A DNA stretch of 64,000 bases, taken from assembly GCA_964514105.1 (NCBI GenBank), contig CAZEPJ010000005.1:1-64000 (forward strand). The letters run 5' to 3'. This DNA comes from CAZEPJ01 sp964514105. Lineage in GTDB: Bacteria > Desulfobacterota > Desulfocorpusculales > Desulfocorpusculum. Made by a program: the position numbers and the translations under genes. This document shows positions 16,748 to 25,188 of this stretch, piece after piece. Below the pieces are notes generated by a model. The model made no database searches. It had not been told where the DNA came from and saw only the letters and a program-made list of their open reading frames with translations. Numbering within the stretch: the first letter of the stretch is position 1; every line of letters begins with the position of its first letter.

Positions 16748-17763
16748 GGCCGTGCCTCCTCGCTGCACCCGGCCCGGGCAATTGCCGCTTTCAGGGCGCG
16801 CCCCACCAGCACCGCGACCATCTGCACCCGGTATTCCACAGTGGACCCTACATTGTCCACGGCGAAGGCGGAGGCATGATCCATGGCTATGGCCGCCGCC
16901 CGCTTCAGGGCGCCCTCGTCACGGGCGTCCCGGCCCTCCAGGGCCTCCGCAGCCTGGAGCATGAGCAAGGGGGCGTTGGCCACGGCCCCCACCACCACCC
17001 GCGCCTTTCGCACGGTGGATCCATGGAGCTGCACTGTCGCCGCGGCGCAGGCGACGGGATAGTCCACGGCCGAGCGATAGGCGAGCCGCTGGTACGCGCT
17101 GCCGGTCCCCGGGGGCGGCCACGGGATGCGCACCCGGGTGAGGATCTCCTCAGGGGCCACACCCAGAGGGTCTTCCCCCCTTAACGTGAACAGGTCCTCC
17201 ACGGGGATGGTGCGCTGGCCGCCGGCTCGTTCCAGGAGGACCTCGGCTCCCAGGGCCACCAGGGCCGGGCCGCCGTCCGACTGATACGTGGAGCGGCAGC
17301 GGTCGGAGCCCTCCCGTGCATAGCAGATCTTTCCCCCGGCCTTGTGGCAGGGCTGCCTTCCCGATCGCCAGAAGGCCGACTGATTGTAGAAGAGGCAACG
17401 GGTGTCCTGGCAGAGGTTGCCCCCCAGGGTGCCGCGCGAATGCTGGATGGAGGGGGCCCCCACCGCCCGCATGGCCTCCGCCAGAGCCGGAAACGCGCGC
17501 TGCACCACGGCAGAGGCGCACAGGGTGGAAAGGGACGTCCTGGCGCCCACGCCAAGGGCGCCCTCCTCCTCGTGGACGGCGTCCAGGTCATGGAGGCGCC
17601 GCAGGCTCATCACCCGCCTGGGGCGGGTCAGTCCCTGCTTCATGCGGACGAGCAGGTCCGTGCCCCCTGCCAGGACGGCGCACTGCGCCCCCAGCTCGGC
17701 CCGAAGACGCAGGGCCTCGTCCAGGTCGGCTGGCTCCACGTACTCGAATCTCGGCAGCTTCAC
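16744..17763 (-). CDS. hcrB: Molybdenum hydroxylase FAD subunit with extra [4Fe-4S] loop (HcrB-like)
   Basis: FAD-binding medium subunit (339 aa) of the CO dehydrogenase/xanthine dehydrogenase family, with LAGGTDLLVRM at 31-41 and TLGGNLCQD at 112-120. Inserted after this is a loop with Cys123, Cys139, Cys147 and Cys156 (CLFYNQ, PCHK, ICYA, RCRS). The spacing C-X15-C-X7-C-X8-C is the one I recall for the additional [4Fe-4S] cluster of 4-hydroxybenzoyl-CoA reductase HcrB, which lets low-potential ferredoxin electrons enter. The second hydroxylase in this window lacks this loop. First gene of the minus-strand operon, diverging from the CoA-transferase cluster. Confidence 0.88.
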   Translation of the reverse strand: MKLPRFEYVEPADLDEALRLRAELGAQCAVLAGGTDLLVRMKQGLTRPRRVMSLRRLHDLDAVHEEEGALGVGARTSLSTLCASAVVQRAFPALAEAMRAVGAPSIQHSRGTLGGNLCQDTRCLFYNQSAFWRSGRQPCHKAGGKICYAREGSDRCRSTYQSDGGPALVALGAEVLLERAGGQRTIPVEDLFTLRGEDPLGVAPEEILTRVRIPWPPPGTGSAYQRLAYRSAVDYPVACAAATVQLHGSTVRKARVVVGAVANAPLLMLQAAEALEGRDARDEGALKRAAAIAMDHASAFAVDNVGSTVEYRVQMVAVLVGRALKAAIARAGCSEEARP

Positions 17764-17813
17764 CCTCTGCCCCCTTGATCTCGCGGTCTTGTCCCGAGCC
17801 GCGCTGCAGGTCC

Positions 17814-17842
17814 TTGACAGGCCCCGCCCGGCTCTTTATAAT
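17814..17842 (+). promoter_or_regulatory. Consensus sigma-70 promoter of the CoA-transferase/Fix/mutase cluster
   Basis: TTGACA at 17814-17819 and TATAAT at 17837-17842 with exactly 17 bases between: both boxes match consensus fully, rare in this GC-rich DNA. Transcription should start near 17849-17850, immediately before the operator palindrome at 17852-17868. A strong promoter with an operator at the start site implies tight repression. Confidence 0.85.
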
Positions 17843-17851
17843 CCGCCGTTG

Positions 17852-17868
17852 TTGTATACTGTATACAA
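17852..17868. promoter_or_regulatory. Perfect 17-base palindromic operator, probable GntR/FadR-type site
   Basis: TTGTATACTGTATACAA: two 8-base arms around a central T. It covers about +3 to +19 of the consensus promoter, a classic repressor position. TGTATACA-type sites are typical for FCD-domain GntR regulators, and one is encoded in the same cluster at 23964-24683, so auto- and cluster regulation is inferred. I found no second copy in the window. Confidence 0.75.
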
Positions 17869-18020
17869 ATGGCGTTGTCCAGGGTTCTTCGCGGCTGCTC
17901 GATCGGACCTTCGCGCTATCCGGCTCAGGGAACGATAGACCAAAACCACTGGGGAATCAACCGGGTTGGAGGGAAGCGGTCGGCGCACCGCAGGGCGGTG
18001 GCGCGCGGAGGGGGATGGCC

Positions 18021-19211
18021 ATGGACATATTCGGACAGATCAAGGTCCTTTCCTTGGAGCAGGCGACGGTCCTGCCCTATCTGACGTACCGCCTGGCGTT
18101 GGACGGCATGGAGGTGATCCGGCTGGAGCATCCCGTGCACGGCGACCCCAACCGCCTCATCGGCGAAAACCGCCTGGGCGAGGAACGGATGAACACCTAT
18201 TTCCTCTGCATCAATGCCCAGAAAAAGGCCCTCACCCTGGATCTTTCCAAGGAAGGGGGCCAGCGGCTCCTGGAGCGGCTGATCCGGGAGCTGGACATCG
18301 ACGTGTTCGCCACCAACCAGCTCCCCCGCAACTACGAGAAACTGGGGGTGGACTACGAGCGGCTGCGGACGGCGAAGAAGGACCTCATCTGGCTGGGGGT
18401 CACGGGCTTCGGGCCCGACTCCAACGAGGCCGCGTACGACCCCATCCTCCAGGCCCGGGGCGGCCTCATGGAGCTCACGGGGGAGCCCGACGGAGACCCC
18501 CAGGTCCTGGGCATCCCCCTTCCCGACATGGGGGCCAGCGAGCACGGGTACGGACTGGTCATGAAGGCGCTGTACCGACGGGCGGCCACGGGCGAGGGGA
18601 GCCGCATCGACCTGTCCATGTTCGAAAGCACGGTCTCCTGGCTCACCGTCCCCATCACCTTGAGCAGCTCCTTCGGCCGCAGGGTCACCCGGCGGGGCAA
18701 CACCCATGAGTTCTTCGCCCCCGTGTCGGTGTATCCCACCCGCGACGGGTTCGTGTACCTGGCTGTGGGGAACGACCGGCAATGGGCCTCCATCGTGGAG
18801 CTGCCCCCGTTTCAGGGGTTGAGGAGCCCCCAATACGAGAAAAACGCCGGCCGCATCGCCGATGTGGCCAACCTCAACCGCCGCATCGGCGCCGTCACCC
18901 GCAATCTGAGCACGGCCGAGACCCTGGCCATGTTCCAGCGCATCACGGTGCCCATCTCCAAGATCCACACCGTGGAGGAGGTGACGGCCGATCCGCTGGT
19001 GCGCGGCAGGCTTCTGCGGTCGCGGGATGGGCGAACGGGCCTGGAGATCACCCTGGCGCCGCCGCCCTACCAGACGCCGTTTGTGCGCGCCCGGGGGGGC
19101 TGGCTCGATTTCCCGCCGCGATTCGGAGAGCACAACGAGGAGATCTACTGCGGGCGATTGGGCCTGTCCGGGGATCAGTGCCGGGAGCTCAAGGCCCAGG
19201 GATTGATCTGA
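18021..19211 (+). CDS. Class III (CaiB/BaiF-type) CoA-transferase
   Basis: Cytoplasmic CoA-transferase (396 aa) that moves CoA from one acyl-CoA to a free carboxylic acid. The fold-specific N terminus IKVLSLEQATVLPYLTYRLALDG is followed by RLEHP and LTLDLSKEGG. Asp169 in IPLPDMGASEHGYG is at the position of the catalytic Asp that forms the acyl anhydride in this family. It is the first gene behind the consensus promoter and operator. ATG at 18021 is preferred over 18015 because GGAGGGGG lies at the right distance. The neighbours (acyl-CoA dehydrogenase, ETF, FixCX) recall the cai/fix arrangement of carnitine metabolism, but the substrate acid is unknown. Confidence 0.9.
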   Translation: MDIFGQIKVLSLEQATVLPYLTYRLALDGMEVIRLEHPVHGDPNRLIGENRLGEERMNTYFLCINAQKKALTLDLSKEGGQRLLERLIRELDIDVFATNQLPRNYEKLGVDYERLRTAKKDLIWLGVTGFGPDSNEAAYDPILQARGGLMELTGEPDGDPQVLGIPLPDMGASEHGYGLVMKALYRRAATGEGSRIDLSMFESTVSWLTVPITLSSSFGRRVTRRGNTHEFFAPVSVYPTRDGFVYLAVGNDRQWASIVELPPFQGLRSPQYEKNAGRIADVANLNRRIGAVTRNLSTAETLAMFQRITVPISKIHTVEEVTADPLVRGRLLRSRDGRTGLEITLAPPPYQTPFVRARGGWLDFPPRFGEHNEEIYCGRLGLSGDQCRELKAQGLI

Positions 19212-19310
19212 GGCCTGCGGGACGGGCCGCCGGCAGCCGTGCCCGGGCCGTCCGGGACCGGGCAGGCGGGACAAGCCTGCTCGACGGCCCGCCCCCAGGG
19301 AGGAGGGGAG

Positions 19311-20459
19311 ATGGACTTCAGGCTGAGCGAGGAACAGTCGTTCTTTCAGAAGATGATCGCCGAGACCGTGGATCGCATGATCGTCCCCATGGCCCAGGCC
19401 ATCGATGAAAAGGACGAATTCCCCTGGGACCTCTGGCGGGAATTCGCCAAGCTGGGCTACCTGGGGCTGCGATACCCGGAGGCCGCGGGCGGCATGAACG
19501 CCGACAAGGTGACATGCATGCTCTTCTACGAGGAGATCACGCGGGGATCGGTGGGGTTCGCCCAGAGCGTGGTCATGAACATCCTCATGGGGACCCACTT
19601 CATCCATCGCTTCGGCAATGACGCCATCCGGCAGCGGTGCCTCCTGCCGGCCATGCGGGGAGAGAAGATCGCCACCATGTGCTTCACCGAGGACCAGTCC
19701 GGCTCGGACCTGGCAGCCACCCGGACCACGGCCACCCGGGACGGAGACGGATGGATCCTCCACGGGACCAAGATGTGGATCACCAATGGCCCTTTGTGCG
19801 ATTTCGCCACGGTGCTGGCATCCACGGACCCGGCCAAGGGGATGAAGGCCCTGGACTTCTTCCTGGTGGAGAAAGGGACACCGGGATTTGCCCCGGGGCA
19901 GATCATCCACAAGCTGGGGTGCCGCGGCACGGTCACCGGGGAGCTGGTCCTGGACGGCGTGCGCATCCCGGCCGAGAACTTCCTCGGCCGGGAACTGGGC
20001 AAGGGGGTGGTCTACCTGGGGGAGATCCTCAACGAGGTCCGGGCCATGACCGGGGCCATGGCGTTGGGCATCGCCCGGGCGGCCTTCGACGAGGGGCTGC
20101 TGTACTGCCGCAAACGGGTGGCCTTCGGAAACCCCATCGGCGCGTACCAGCTGATCCGGGCCAAGGTGGCCGAGATGGCCACGGAGATGCAGGCGGCTCG
20201 GCTCCTGGTGCACTACGCCGCCTGGATGATGGATCAGGGCCTGGACGGCCGCACCGAGGCGGCCATGGCCAAGATGTTCGCCACGGAGGTCTGCCAGAAG
20301 GTGGTGGACGAGGTCACGCGCATATACGGGGCCAACGGGTTCGCCCGGGAGTACAGCCCCCAGCGGCACTTCCGGGATGCCCGCTTCCTGTTGTACGGGG
20401 GGGGGACCCACGAGATCCTCAAGGATTTCATCGGGAGGCAGCTGGTGGGAAAGGCCTGA
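19311..20459 (+). CDS. Acyl-CoA dehydrogenase
   Basis: FAD enzyme (382 aa) that oxidises an acyl-CoA to the 2,3-enoyl-CoA and passes electrons to ETF. The N-terminal helical domain starts DFRLSEEQSFFQKM. The middle domain carries MCFTEDQSGSD and WITNG. The C-terminal helix bundle contains RVAFGNPIGAYQL. Near the C terminus the motif is YGGGTHEIL. Enzymes such as MCAD have the catalytic Glu in YEGT; here Gly occupies that place, as in the branch (isovaleryl-CoA dehydrogenase and long-chain types) that keeps the base elsewhere. I cannot point to the base. GAGGAGGGGAG precedes the ATG. EtfBA follow directly, so they are its likely acceptors. Confidence 0.9.
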   Translation: MDFRLSEEQSFFQKMIAETVDRMIVPMAQAIDEKDEFPWDLWREFAKLGYLGLRYPEAAGGMNADKVTCMLFYEEITRGSVGFAQSVVMNILMGTHFIHRFGNDAIRQRCLLPAMRGEKIATMCFTEDQSGSDLAATRTTATRDGDGWILHGTKMWITNGPLCDFATVLASTDPAKGMKALDFFLVEKGTPGFAPGQIIHKLGCRGTVTGELVLDGVRIPAENFLGRELGKGVVYLGEILNEVRAMTGAMALGIARAAFDEGLLYCRKRVAFGNPIGAYQLIRAKVAEMATEMQAARLLVHYAAWMMDQGLDGRTEAAMAKMFATEVCQKVVDEVTRIYGANGFAREYSPQRHFRDARFLLYGGGTHEILKDFIGRQLVGKA

Positions 20460-20469
20460 GGGAGGCATG

Positions 20470-21252
20470 ATGGACATCGTGGTCCTGGTCAAGGCCGTGC
20501 CGGACAGCGAGGCCAAGATCACCCTGAAGGCCGGGGGGAGCGGCCTCCAGATGGAGGAGAAGTGGGAGCTCAACTATTTCGACGAGCTGGCCGTGGAGGC
20601 GGCGGTACGCATGAAGGAGGCGGGCGCGGCCCGCTCCGTGACGGCCGTCTCGTACGGCCCCAAACGGGCCCTGGAGGCTGCTCGAAAGGCGGCGGCCATG
20701 GGCGCGGACGGGGCCGTTCTCATCGACGGGCCCGAGGAGCTGCTCCCGGACTCCCTGGCCGTGGCCAGGGTCCTGGCGGCGTGCGTGCGCTCCGTTCCCT
20801 TCGATCTGGTCTGGTGCGGGCGGAGGGCCACCGACGACGGTTCGGCCCAGGTGGGGCCCATGGTGGCCGAGCTGCTGCAAATCCCCCACGTGAGCGCCGT
20901 GGTCCAGGTGGAACCGGTCGATGGGGGGTTGCGGGTCACCCGGGAGCGGGAAGGCGGCCACGATGAGCTGCTGTGCCCCCTGCCCGCCCTGCTCACGGCA
21001 CAAAAGGGGCTCAACGAGCCCCGGGTCCCGACCATCCAGGGGGTCATGAAGGGGATGCGGCTGACCCCCAAGCGGATGACCCTGGAGGGACTGGGGTTCC
21101 CGGCAACGGGTCCGACCCCGGGCGGGTGGCGGATATGCGCCGTGGGGGAGACAGCCCAGCGGCGGGCCGTGCGGTTCATCGAGGGCGCGGATGCGGCTGC
21201 CAAGGCCAGGGAGCTGGTGAGGCTCCTGCGGGAGGAGGCCAGGGTGATCTGA
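20470..21252 (+). CDS. etfB: Electron transfer flavoprotein beta subunit (FixA-like)
   Basis: ETF beta/FixA (260 aa), partner of the alpha subunit encoded next. It shows the family pattern: IVVLVKAVPDSEAKI at the N terminus, NYFDELAVEAAVRMKE, the AMP/FAD-binding MGADGAVLIDG and CGRRATDDGSAQVGPMVAELL, then GLNEPRVPTIQGVMK. It takes electrons from the acyl-CoA dehydrogenase, or from NADH if the Fix complex bifurcates. Two adjacent ATG codons exist; the second (20470) is better spaced from GGGAGG. It follows the dehydrogenase by ten bases. Presence with FixC and FixX raises the possibility of a bifurcating ETF. Confidence 0.92.
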   Translation: MDIVVLVKAVPDSEAKITLKAGGSGLQMEEKWELNYFDELAVEAAVRMKEAGAARSVTAVSYGPKRALEAARKAAAMGADGAVLIDGPEELLPDSLAVARVLAACVRSVPFDLVWCGRRATDDGSAQVGPMVAELLQIPHVSAVVQVEPVDGGLRVTREREGGHDELLCPLPALLTAQKGLNEPRVPTIQGVMKGMRLTPKRMTLEGLGFPATGPTPGGWRICAVGETAQRRAVRFIEGADAAAKARELVRLLREEARVI

Positions 21253-21283
21253 GGCGAGGATCCCGGGTGTGAGGGAGACAGGC

Positions 21284-22291
21284 ATGAATCAAGGGGCCGT
21301 CTGGGTGCTGGTGGAACACGAGGATGGACGGGAGAAGGGGGTCACCCATGAGCTCCTGAGCCAGGGGCGCAGGTGGGCGGAGGGGCTGGGGGTGGAGCTT
21401 CAGGCCGTGGTCCCGGGCCACGCCCCGGAGGAGATGTTGGCTCGGATGGAGGGACATCCCCATGCCATCCTGTGTCTGGAAGGGCCCGGGCTCTCGCCGT
21501 ACAGCGCCGAGGGATACGTGGCGGCCCTGCACCGGGCCGTCCTGGATCGGGGCCCCACCCTCATCGCGGCGGGGGCCACCTTCACGGCGATGGACTTCCT
21601 TCCCGCCCTGGCGGCGAGGTTGGGAGTGGGCATGGCCTCGGAGGTGACGGGGCTGGAGGTGACCGCGGGGGGGGGAATCCGCGTGCGGCGGCCCATACAC
21701 GGTGGCCGCTTCTTCGTGGAGCTGGAGCCCCACGGTCCGCCCCCATACATCGTGGCCGTGCGCCCCAGGGCCTTCGCCCGCGCCCCCGGGGCCGGGACGG
21801 CCCGGCGGGAGAAGCTGTCGGCGGCCGTGGCCCAGCAAGGAGCCAGGGCCCGCATCGTGGGAAGGCGGGAACGGCCGGGGGGCGCGCGGGATCTGACGGA
21901 AGCCGCCGTGGTGGTCTCGGGCGGCAGGGGGGTGAGGGGCCCCGAGCAGTTTTCGCTCATCGAGGAGCTGGCGCGGGTTCTCGGTGGGGCGGTGGGGGCG
22001 AGCCGGGCCGTGGTGGACGGCAAGTGGCGTCCCGCGGAGGAGCAGGTGGGCAAGTCCGGCAGGACCGTCTCGCCCGAGCTCTACCTGGCCGTTGGGATCT
22101 CCGGGGCCGTACACCACATCATGGGCATGGACACGGCCAGGGTGATCGTGGCGGTGAACAACGACCCCAAGGCCCTGATCTTCAATCATGCGGACTACGG
22201 CATCGTGGACGACCTGTTCCAGGTGATCCCTGCGCTGGTGGAGGAGATCGGCAGGCAGCAGACCGGGGGGGAGAGCCAGGGGGCCGAATAG
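21284..22291 (+). CDS. etfA: Electron transfer flavoprotein alpha subunit (FixB-like)
   Basis: ETF alpha/FixB (335 aa). The C-terminal FAD domain is clear: GGRGVRGPEQFSLIEELA, GASRAVVDGKW, the FAD-phosphate loop GKSGRTVSPELYLAVGISG and VNNDPKALIFNHADYGIV. The N-terminal domain (1-190) is more divergent, as usual. ATG at 21284 follows GGGAG; an in-frame GTG at 21269 would add five residues. It lies between etfB and the fixC-like gene in one run of plus-strand genes, so electrons would continue to the FixCX module. Confidence 0.92.
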   Translation: MNQGAVWVLVEHEDGREKGVTHELLSQGRRWAEGLGVELQAVVPGHAPEEMLARMEGHPHAILCLEGPGLSPYSAEGYVAALHRAVLDRGPTLIAAGATFTAMDFLPALAARLGVGMASEVTGLEVTAGGGIRVRRPIHGGRFFVELEPHGPPPYIVAVRPRAFARAPGAGTARREKLSAAVAQQGARARIVGRRERPGGARDLTEAAVVVSGGRGVRGPEQFSLIEELARVLGGAVGASRAVVDGKWRPAEEQVGKSGRTVSPELYLAVGISGAVHHIMGMDTARVIVAVNNDPKALIFNHADYGIVDDLFQVIPALVEEIGRQQTGGESQGAE

Positions 22292-22407
22292 GGGATGCCG
22301 AGTTGCCGATGGTCGAATTCCACGGCCACGAGCCCGGGTCCCATACACGAGCCGCCGCCGCGGATTGCGGAGATCAACTCAACAGACGCATCGCGAGCCC
22401 AAGGACC

Positions 22408-23697
22408 ATGGAAAAACTGGATGCCGTGGTGGTCGGTGCGGGCCTCTCGGGCCTGAGCGCCGCCTACTACATGGCCAAGGCCGGGCTTGGGGTCCTCGTC
22501 CTGGAGCGCGGGGACCTGCCGGGGAGCAAGAACGTCACGGGGGGACGACTGTACCTCGGGCCCCTGGGGCGGATGATCCCCGAGCTGCTGGACGGGGCCC
22601 CTCTCGAGAGACGGGTGTCGGTGGAACGGCTGTCCATCCTGAGCCGGGACGCCTCCACGGGGTTGATCCATCGAAGCCGGGCGCTGGGCGAACCGCCTCT
22701 GGAAAGCTGGACCGTGCTGCGGGCCCGGCTGGACCGCTGGCTCGCAGACCGGGCCATGGGGGCGGGGGCCATGGTCATCCCCCAGAAGCGGGTGGACGGT
22801 TTTATCTATGAAGGCGGTGCAGTGGCCGGCATCCGCTCGGAGGGCGAGGAGATCGGGGCCCACGTCGTGGTGGTGGCCGAGGGGGTCCTGGGTTTGCTCA
22901 CCGAGCAGCTCGGACTCAGGGCCCGGCTGCCTGCGGCCCATGCGGCCGTGGCGGTCAAGGAGGTCATCGAGCTGCCGCCGGAGGTTGTTGAGGCCCGCTT
23001 CGGCCTGCTGCCGGGGGAGGGGGCGGCCCACCTGTTTCTGGGGGCGGTGACCCGGGGGCATGTGGGGGGGGGGTTCCTGTACACCAACCGGGAGTCGGTG
23101 TCGTTGGGCGTGGTGGTGGGCTTGGAGGACCTCCTGGGAGGGGCCTCGGACCTGGCCCTCCACGAACTCACCGAGACGTTCAAGGGGCGGCCCGAGGTAG
23201 CCCCGTACCTGGACGGGGGAAAGGTGGTGGAGTACTCGGCCCATCTCGTCCCCGAAGGGGGGTTCTCGGGGTTGGTGCGTCCCTATGGGGACGGGTTTCT
23301 CGTGACGGGGGATGCCGCGGGCCTGGCCCTCAACCTGGGCGTCACGGTTCGGGGCATGGACATGGCCCTGGCCTCGGGACTCCTGGCGGCCCGCACCGTG
23401 ATCCGGGCCCGGCACAAGGGGGATTTCTCCCAGGCCACGCTATGCGGGTACGAGGGGCTCCTGGGGGAGAGCTTCGTCATGCGGGACATGCGGACCTTCA
23501 AGGACGCCCCCAGGGTCCTCGCCAACCGGCGCCTCTATGGCGCCTATCCCGCATGGGTCAACGGGATGGTGCAGTCCCTGTTCGCCGTGGGGGATTCGCC
23601 CAAGGCAAGGCTCTCCAGGACGATCCTCCAGGGGCTGAGGGGCGGCGTCGGGGTGGCGTCCCTCCTGCGGGATCTGTGGGGGATGCGGAAGATCTGA
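22408..23697 (+). CDS. fixC: FixC-like FAD oxidoreductase (ETF-quinone oxidoreductase family)
   Basis: Flavoprotein (429 aa) of the FixC/ETF-QO family, which takes electrons from ETF to quinone together with the FixX ferredoxin. The dinucleotide-binding motif VVVGAGLSGLSAAYYMAKAG is at about residues 7-26, LERGD follows, and FLVTGDAAGLALNLG marks the second FAD contact. ETF-QO fuses the ferredoxin at its C terminus; here that part is the separate next gene. The ATG at 22408 has AAGGACC upstream and starts the Rossmann fold at the expected distance. The 116-base space after etfA contains no other gene. Confidence 0.9.
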   Translation: MEKLDAVVVGAGLSGLSAAYYMAKAGLGVLVLERGDLPGSKNVTGGRLYLGPLGRMIPELLDGAPLERRVSVERLSILSRDASTGLIHRSRALGEPPLESWTVLRARLDRWLADRAMGAGAMVIPQKRVDGFIYEGGAVAGIRSEGEEIGAHVVVVAEGVLGLLTEQLGLRARLPAAHAAVAVKEVIELPPEVVEARFGLLPGEGAAHLFLGAVTRGHVGGGFLYTNRESVSLGVVVGLEDLLGGASDLALHELTETFKGRPEVAPYLDGGKVVEYSAHLVPEGGFSGLVRPYGDGFLVTGDAAGLALNLGVTVRGMDMALASGLLAARTVIRARHKGDFSQATLCGYEGLLGESFVMRDMRTFKDAPRVLANRRLYGAYPAWVNGMVQSLFAVGDSPKARLSRTILQGLRGGVGVASLLRDLWGMRKI

Positions 23698-23710
23698 CGA
23701 GGTGGCTTGC

Positions 23711-23989
23711 ATGGAGGTTGAGGAGAAGCTGGCCCTGGATGCCTTCAAGACGGATTCCGAGAGCCATATCAGCATCCGGCATGACATCTGCCGCGCCCGG
23801 TGCAGGACCCGGCACTGCCTTCGCATCTGTCCGGGGAAGCTGTACCGGTACGAGGAGGCCCTGGACGAGATCCATGTGGAGCATGCCGGATGTTTGGAGT
23901 GCGGCACGTGCCGCATGGGATGCCGTCACGGGGCATTGGAATGGAGCTACCCGAGAGGCGGCCATGGGGTCCAGTATCGATACGGATGA
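23711..23989 (+). CDS. fixX: FixX-like ferredoxin
   Basis: Small iron-sulfur protein (92 aa) paired with FixC. The C-terminal ligand set CLECGTCRMGC (Cys61, 64, 67, 71) is the FixX signature for a [4Fe-4S] cluster, and the N-terminal half has further cysteines (27, 31, 36, 40) in the CRICPGKLY context typical of FixX. It would carry electrons between ETF/FixC and the quinone pool. ATG at 23711 was chosen because GAGGTGG lies six bases before it; an in-frame GTG at 23702 is possible. The 3' end overlaps the GntR gene by 26 bases. Confidence 0.9.
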   Translation: MEVEEKLALDAFKTDSESHISIRHDICRARCRTRHCLRICPGKLYRYEEALDEIHVEHAGCLECGTCRMGCRHGALEWSYPRGGHGVQYRYG

Positions 23990-24683
23990 TCTGGCGATCC
24001 TGAGGGACCTGGCTGCGGAGAGGCCCTTGGCCAAGCGCTCCCTGGGGCAGCTGATTCACGAGAACTTGAGAAAGGGGATCACCCGCGGGGAGATCCGGGC
24101 GGGAAGCCGGCTGGTGGAGGAGCGACTCGCCAGGGGGATCGGGGCGAGCCGGACGCCGGTCCGGGAGGCCCTCCAGCGCCTGGAGCAGGAAAAGCTCATC
24201 CGCAAGCTCCCATACGGGGGGTACGAGGTCAATGCGGTCACCCTGTCCGAGATCGAGGAGATCTTCGGCATCCGGAGCGTCCTGGAGAGCCATGCGGCGG
24301 TCCTGGCCACCCGGCGCATCCGGCGGGAGGTCATGGCCGAGCTCGAGGGCGTCATCGCCGCTTCCAAGGAGACCCTGGCCGCGGGACTGATCGAGCGGTT
24401 CATCCTCCAGAACACGGAGTTCCACGACGTCCTGTACCGGGCCAGCGAGAGCGAGCGGCTGTGTGCCATGATCCACCAACTTCGAGACCACTTCTACCGG
24501 TACCGACGGGTGATCCTCCTGCATCCAGGCATGCCCGAGACCTCCCTGAGGGATCACGAGATGATGATGAAGGCCATGACGGAGGGGGACGAGGGGCGGG
24601 TGGAGGCACTGGTGCGGGAACACGTGATGCGGGGCATGTCCCTGGTGTCGCAGGAGATCCGGGAGGGGAGGCTGCGGCCCTGA
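23964..24683 (+). CDS. GntR family transcriptional regulator, FCD/FadR type
   Basis: DNA-binding regulator (239 aa). The winged helix-turn-helix spans about residues 24-90, with RLVEERLARGIGASRTPVREALQRLEQE and the wing KLPYGGYEV. The C-terminal FCD helical domain (about 95-225) has the metal/ligand-binding His positions in EFHDVLYRAS, HQLRDHFYRY and LRDHEMMM. It is embedded in the CoA-transferase/Fix/mutase cluster and overlaps fixX by 26 bases, so it is likely part of the operon and represses it through the palindrome at 17852-17868, with an acyl-CoA or organic acid as inducer (inference). Confidence 0.9.
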   Translation: MGSSIDTDDLAILRDLAAERPLAKRSLGQLIHENLRKGITRGEIRAGSRLVEERLARGIGASRTPVREALQRLEQEKLIRKLPYGGYEVNAVTLSEIEEIFGIRSVLESHAAVLATRRIRREVMAELEGVIAASKETLAAGLIERFILQNTEFHDVLYRASESERLCAMIHQLRDHFYRYRRVILLHPGMPETSLRDHEMMMKAMTEGDEGRVEALVREHVMRGMSLVSQEIREGRLRP

Positions 24684-24747
24684 GGGGGGATTGCGGCGGG
24701 GCGCGGGTCGGTCCGCCGTCGACCATGAACGACCAGGGAGCGGTGCC

Positions 24748-25149
24748 GTGAAAGGGAACAGACTCAAGGTCCTCATAGCCAAACCCGGACTGGACGGCCA
24801 CGATCGGGGGGCCAAGGTGGTGGCGTTGGCCCTTCGCGATGCGGGCATGGAGGTCATCTACACGGGCCTCCACCAGAGCGTGGAGCAGATCCTGCGGACG
24901 GCCCTGCAGGAATCGGTGGACGTCATCGGGTTGAGCATCATGTCGGGGGCCCATCTGCCCATCTGCAGGCGGCTCTTCGAGCGGCTCGGGGAGGAGGGGC
25001 TCGACGATGTCCGCGTGGTGGTGGGGGGGGTGATCCCCAAGGGGGACATCCCCCGCCTGCACGAGATGGGCGTCGGCGCGGTCTTTCCCGGAGGCACTCC
25101 GTTCGAGGAGATCGCCGGGGGGATCCGGGCGCTCTTTCCCCTGTCCTGA
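24748..25149 (+). CDS. mcmA2: B12-binding subunit of acyl-CoA (methylmalonyl-CoA type) mutase
   Basis: Cobalamin-binding domain protein (133 aa) equal to the C-terminal domain of methylmalonyl-CoA mutase encoded separately, as in archaea and many bacteria. Asp16, His18 and Gly21 make the DxHxxG motif (GLDGHDRGAK) whose His coordinates cobalt, followed by SIMSGAHLP and VVVGGVIPKGD that bind the nucleotide tail. Start is GTG at 24748 with GGGAG about eight bases upstream. The catalytic subunit gene follows after 39 bases, so the two form one holoenzyme. Confidence 0.93.
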   Translation: MKGNRLKVLIAKPGLDGHDRGAKVVALALRDAGMEVIYTGLHQSVEQILRTALQESVDVIGLSIMSGAHLPICRRLFERLGEEGLDDVRVVVGGVIPKGDIPRLHEMGVGAVFPGGTPFEEIAGGIRALFPLS

Positions 25150-25188
25150 TTGCGTTCCCGGGCGCGTGCCGCGGGCGGAGGCATTGTC

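Noticed and set aside
19311..20459. Loss of the catalytic Glu in the acyl-CoA dehydrogenase (YGGGT in place of YEGT)
   Set aside because: A Gly-rich form of this motif is common in the isovaleryl-CoA/long-chain branch, where the base comes from another helix, so it is not evidence of an inactive enzyme.
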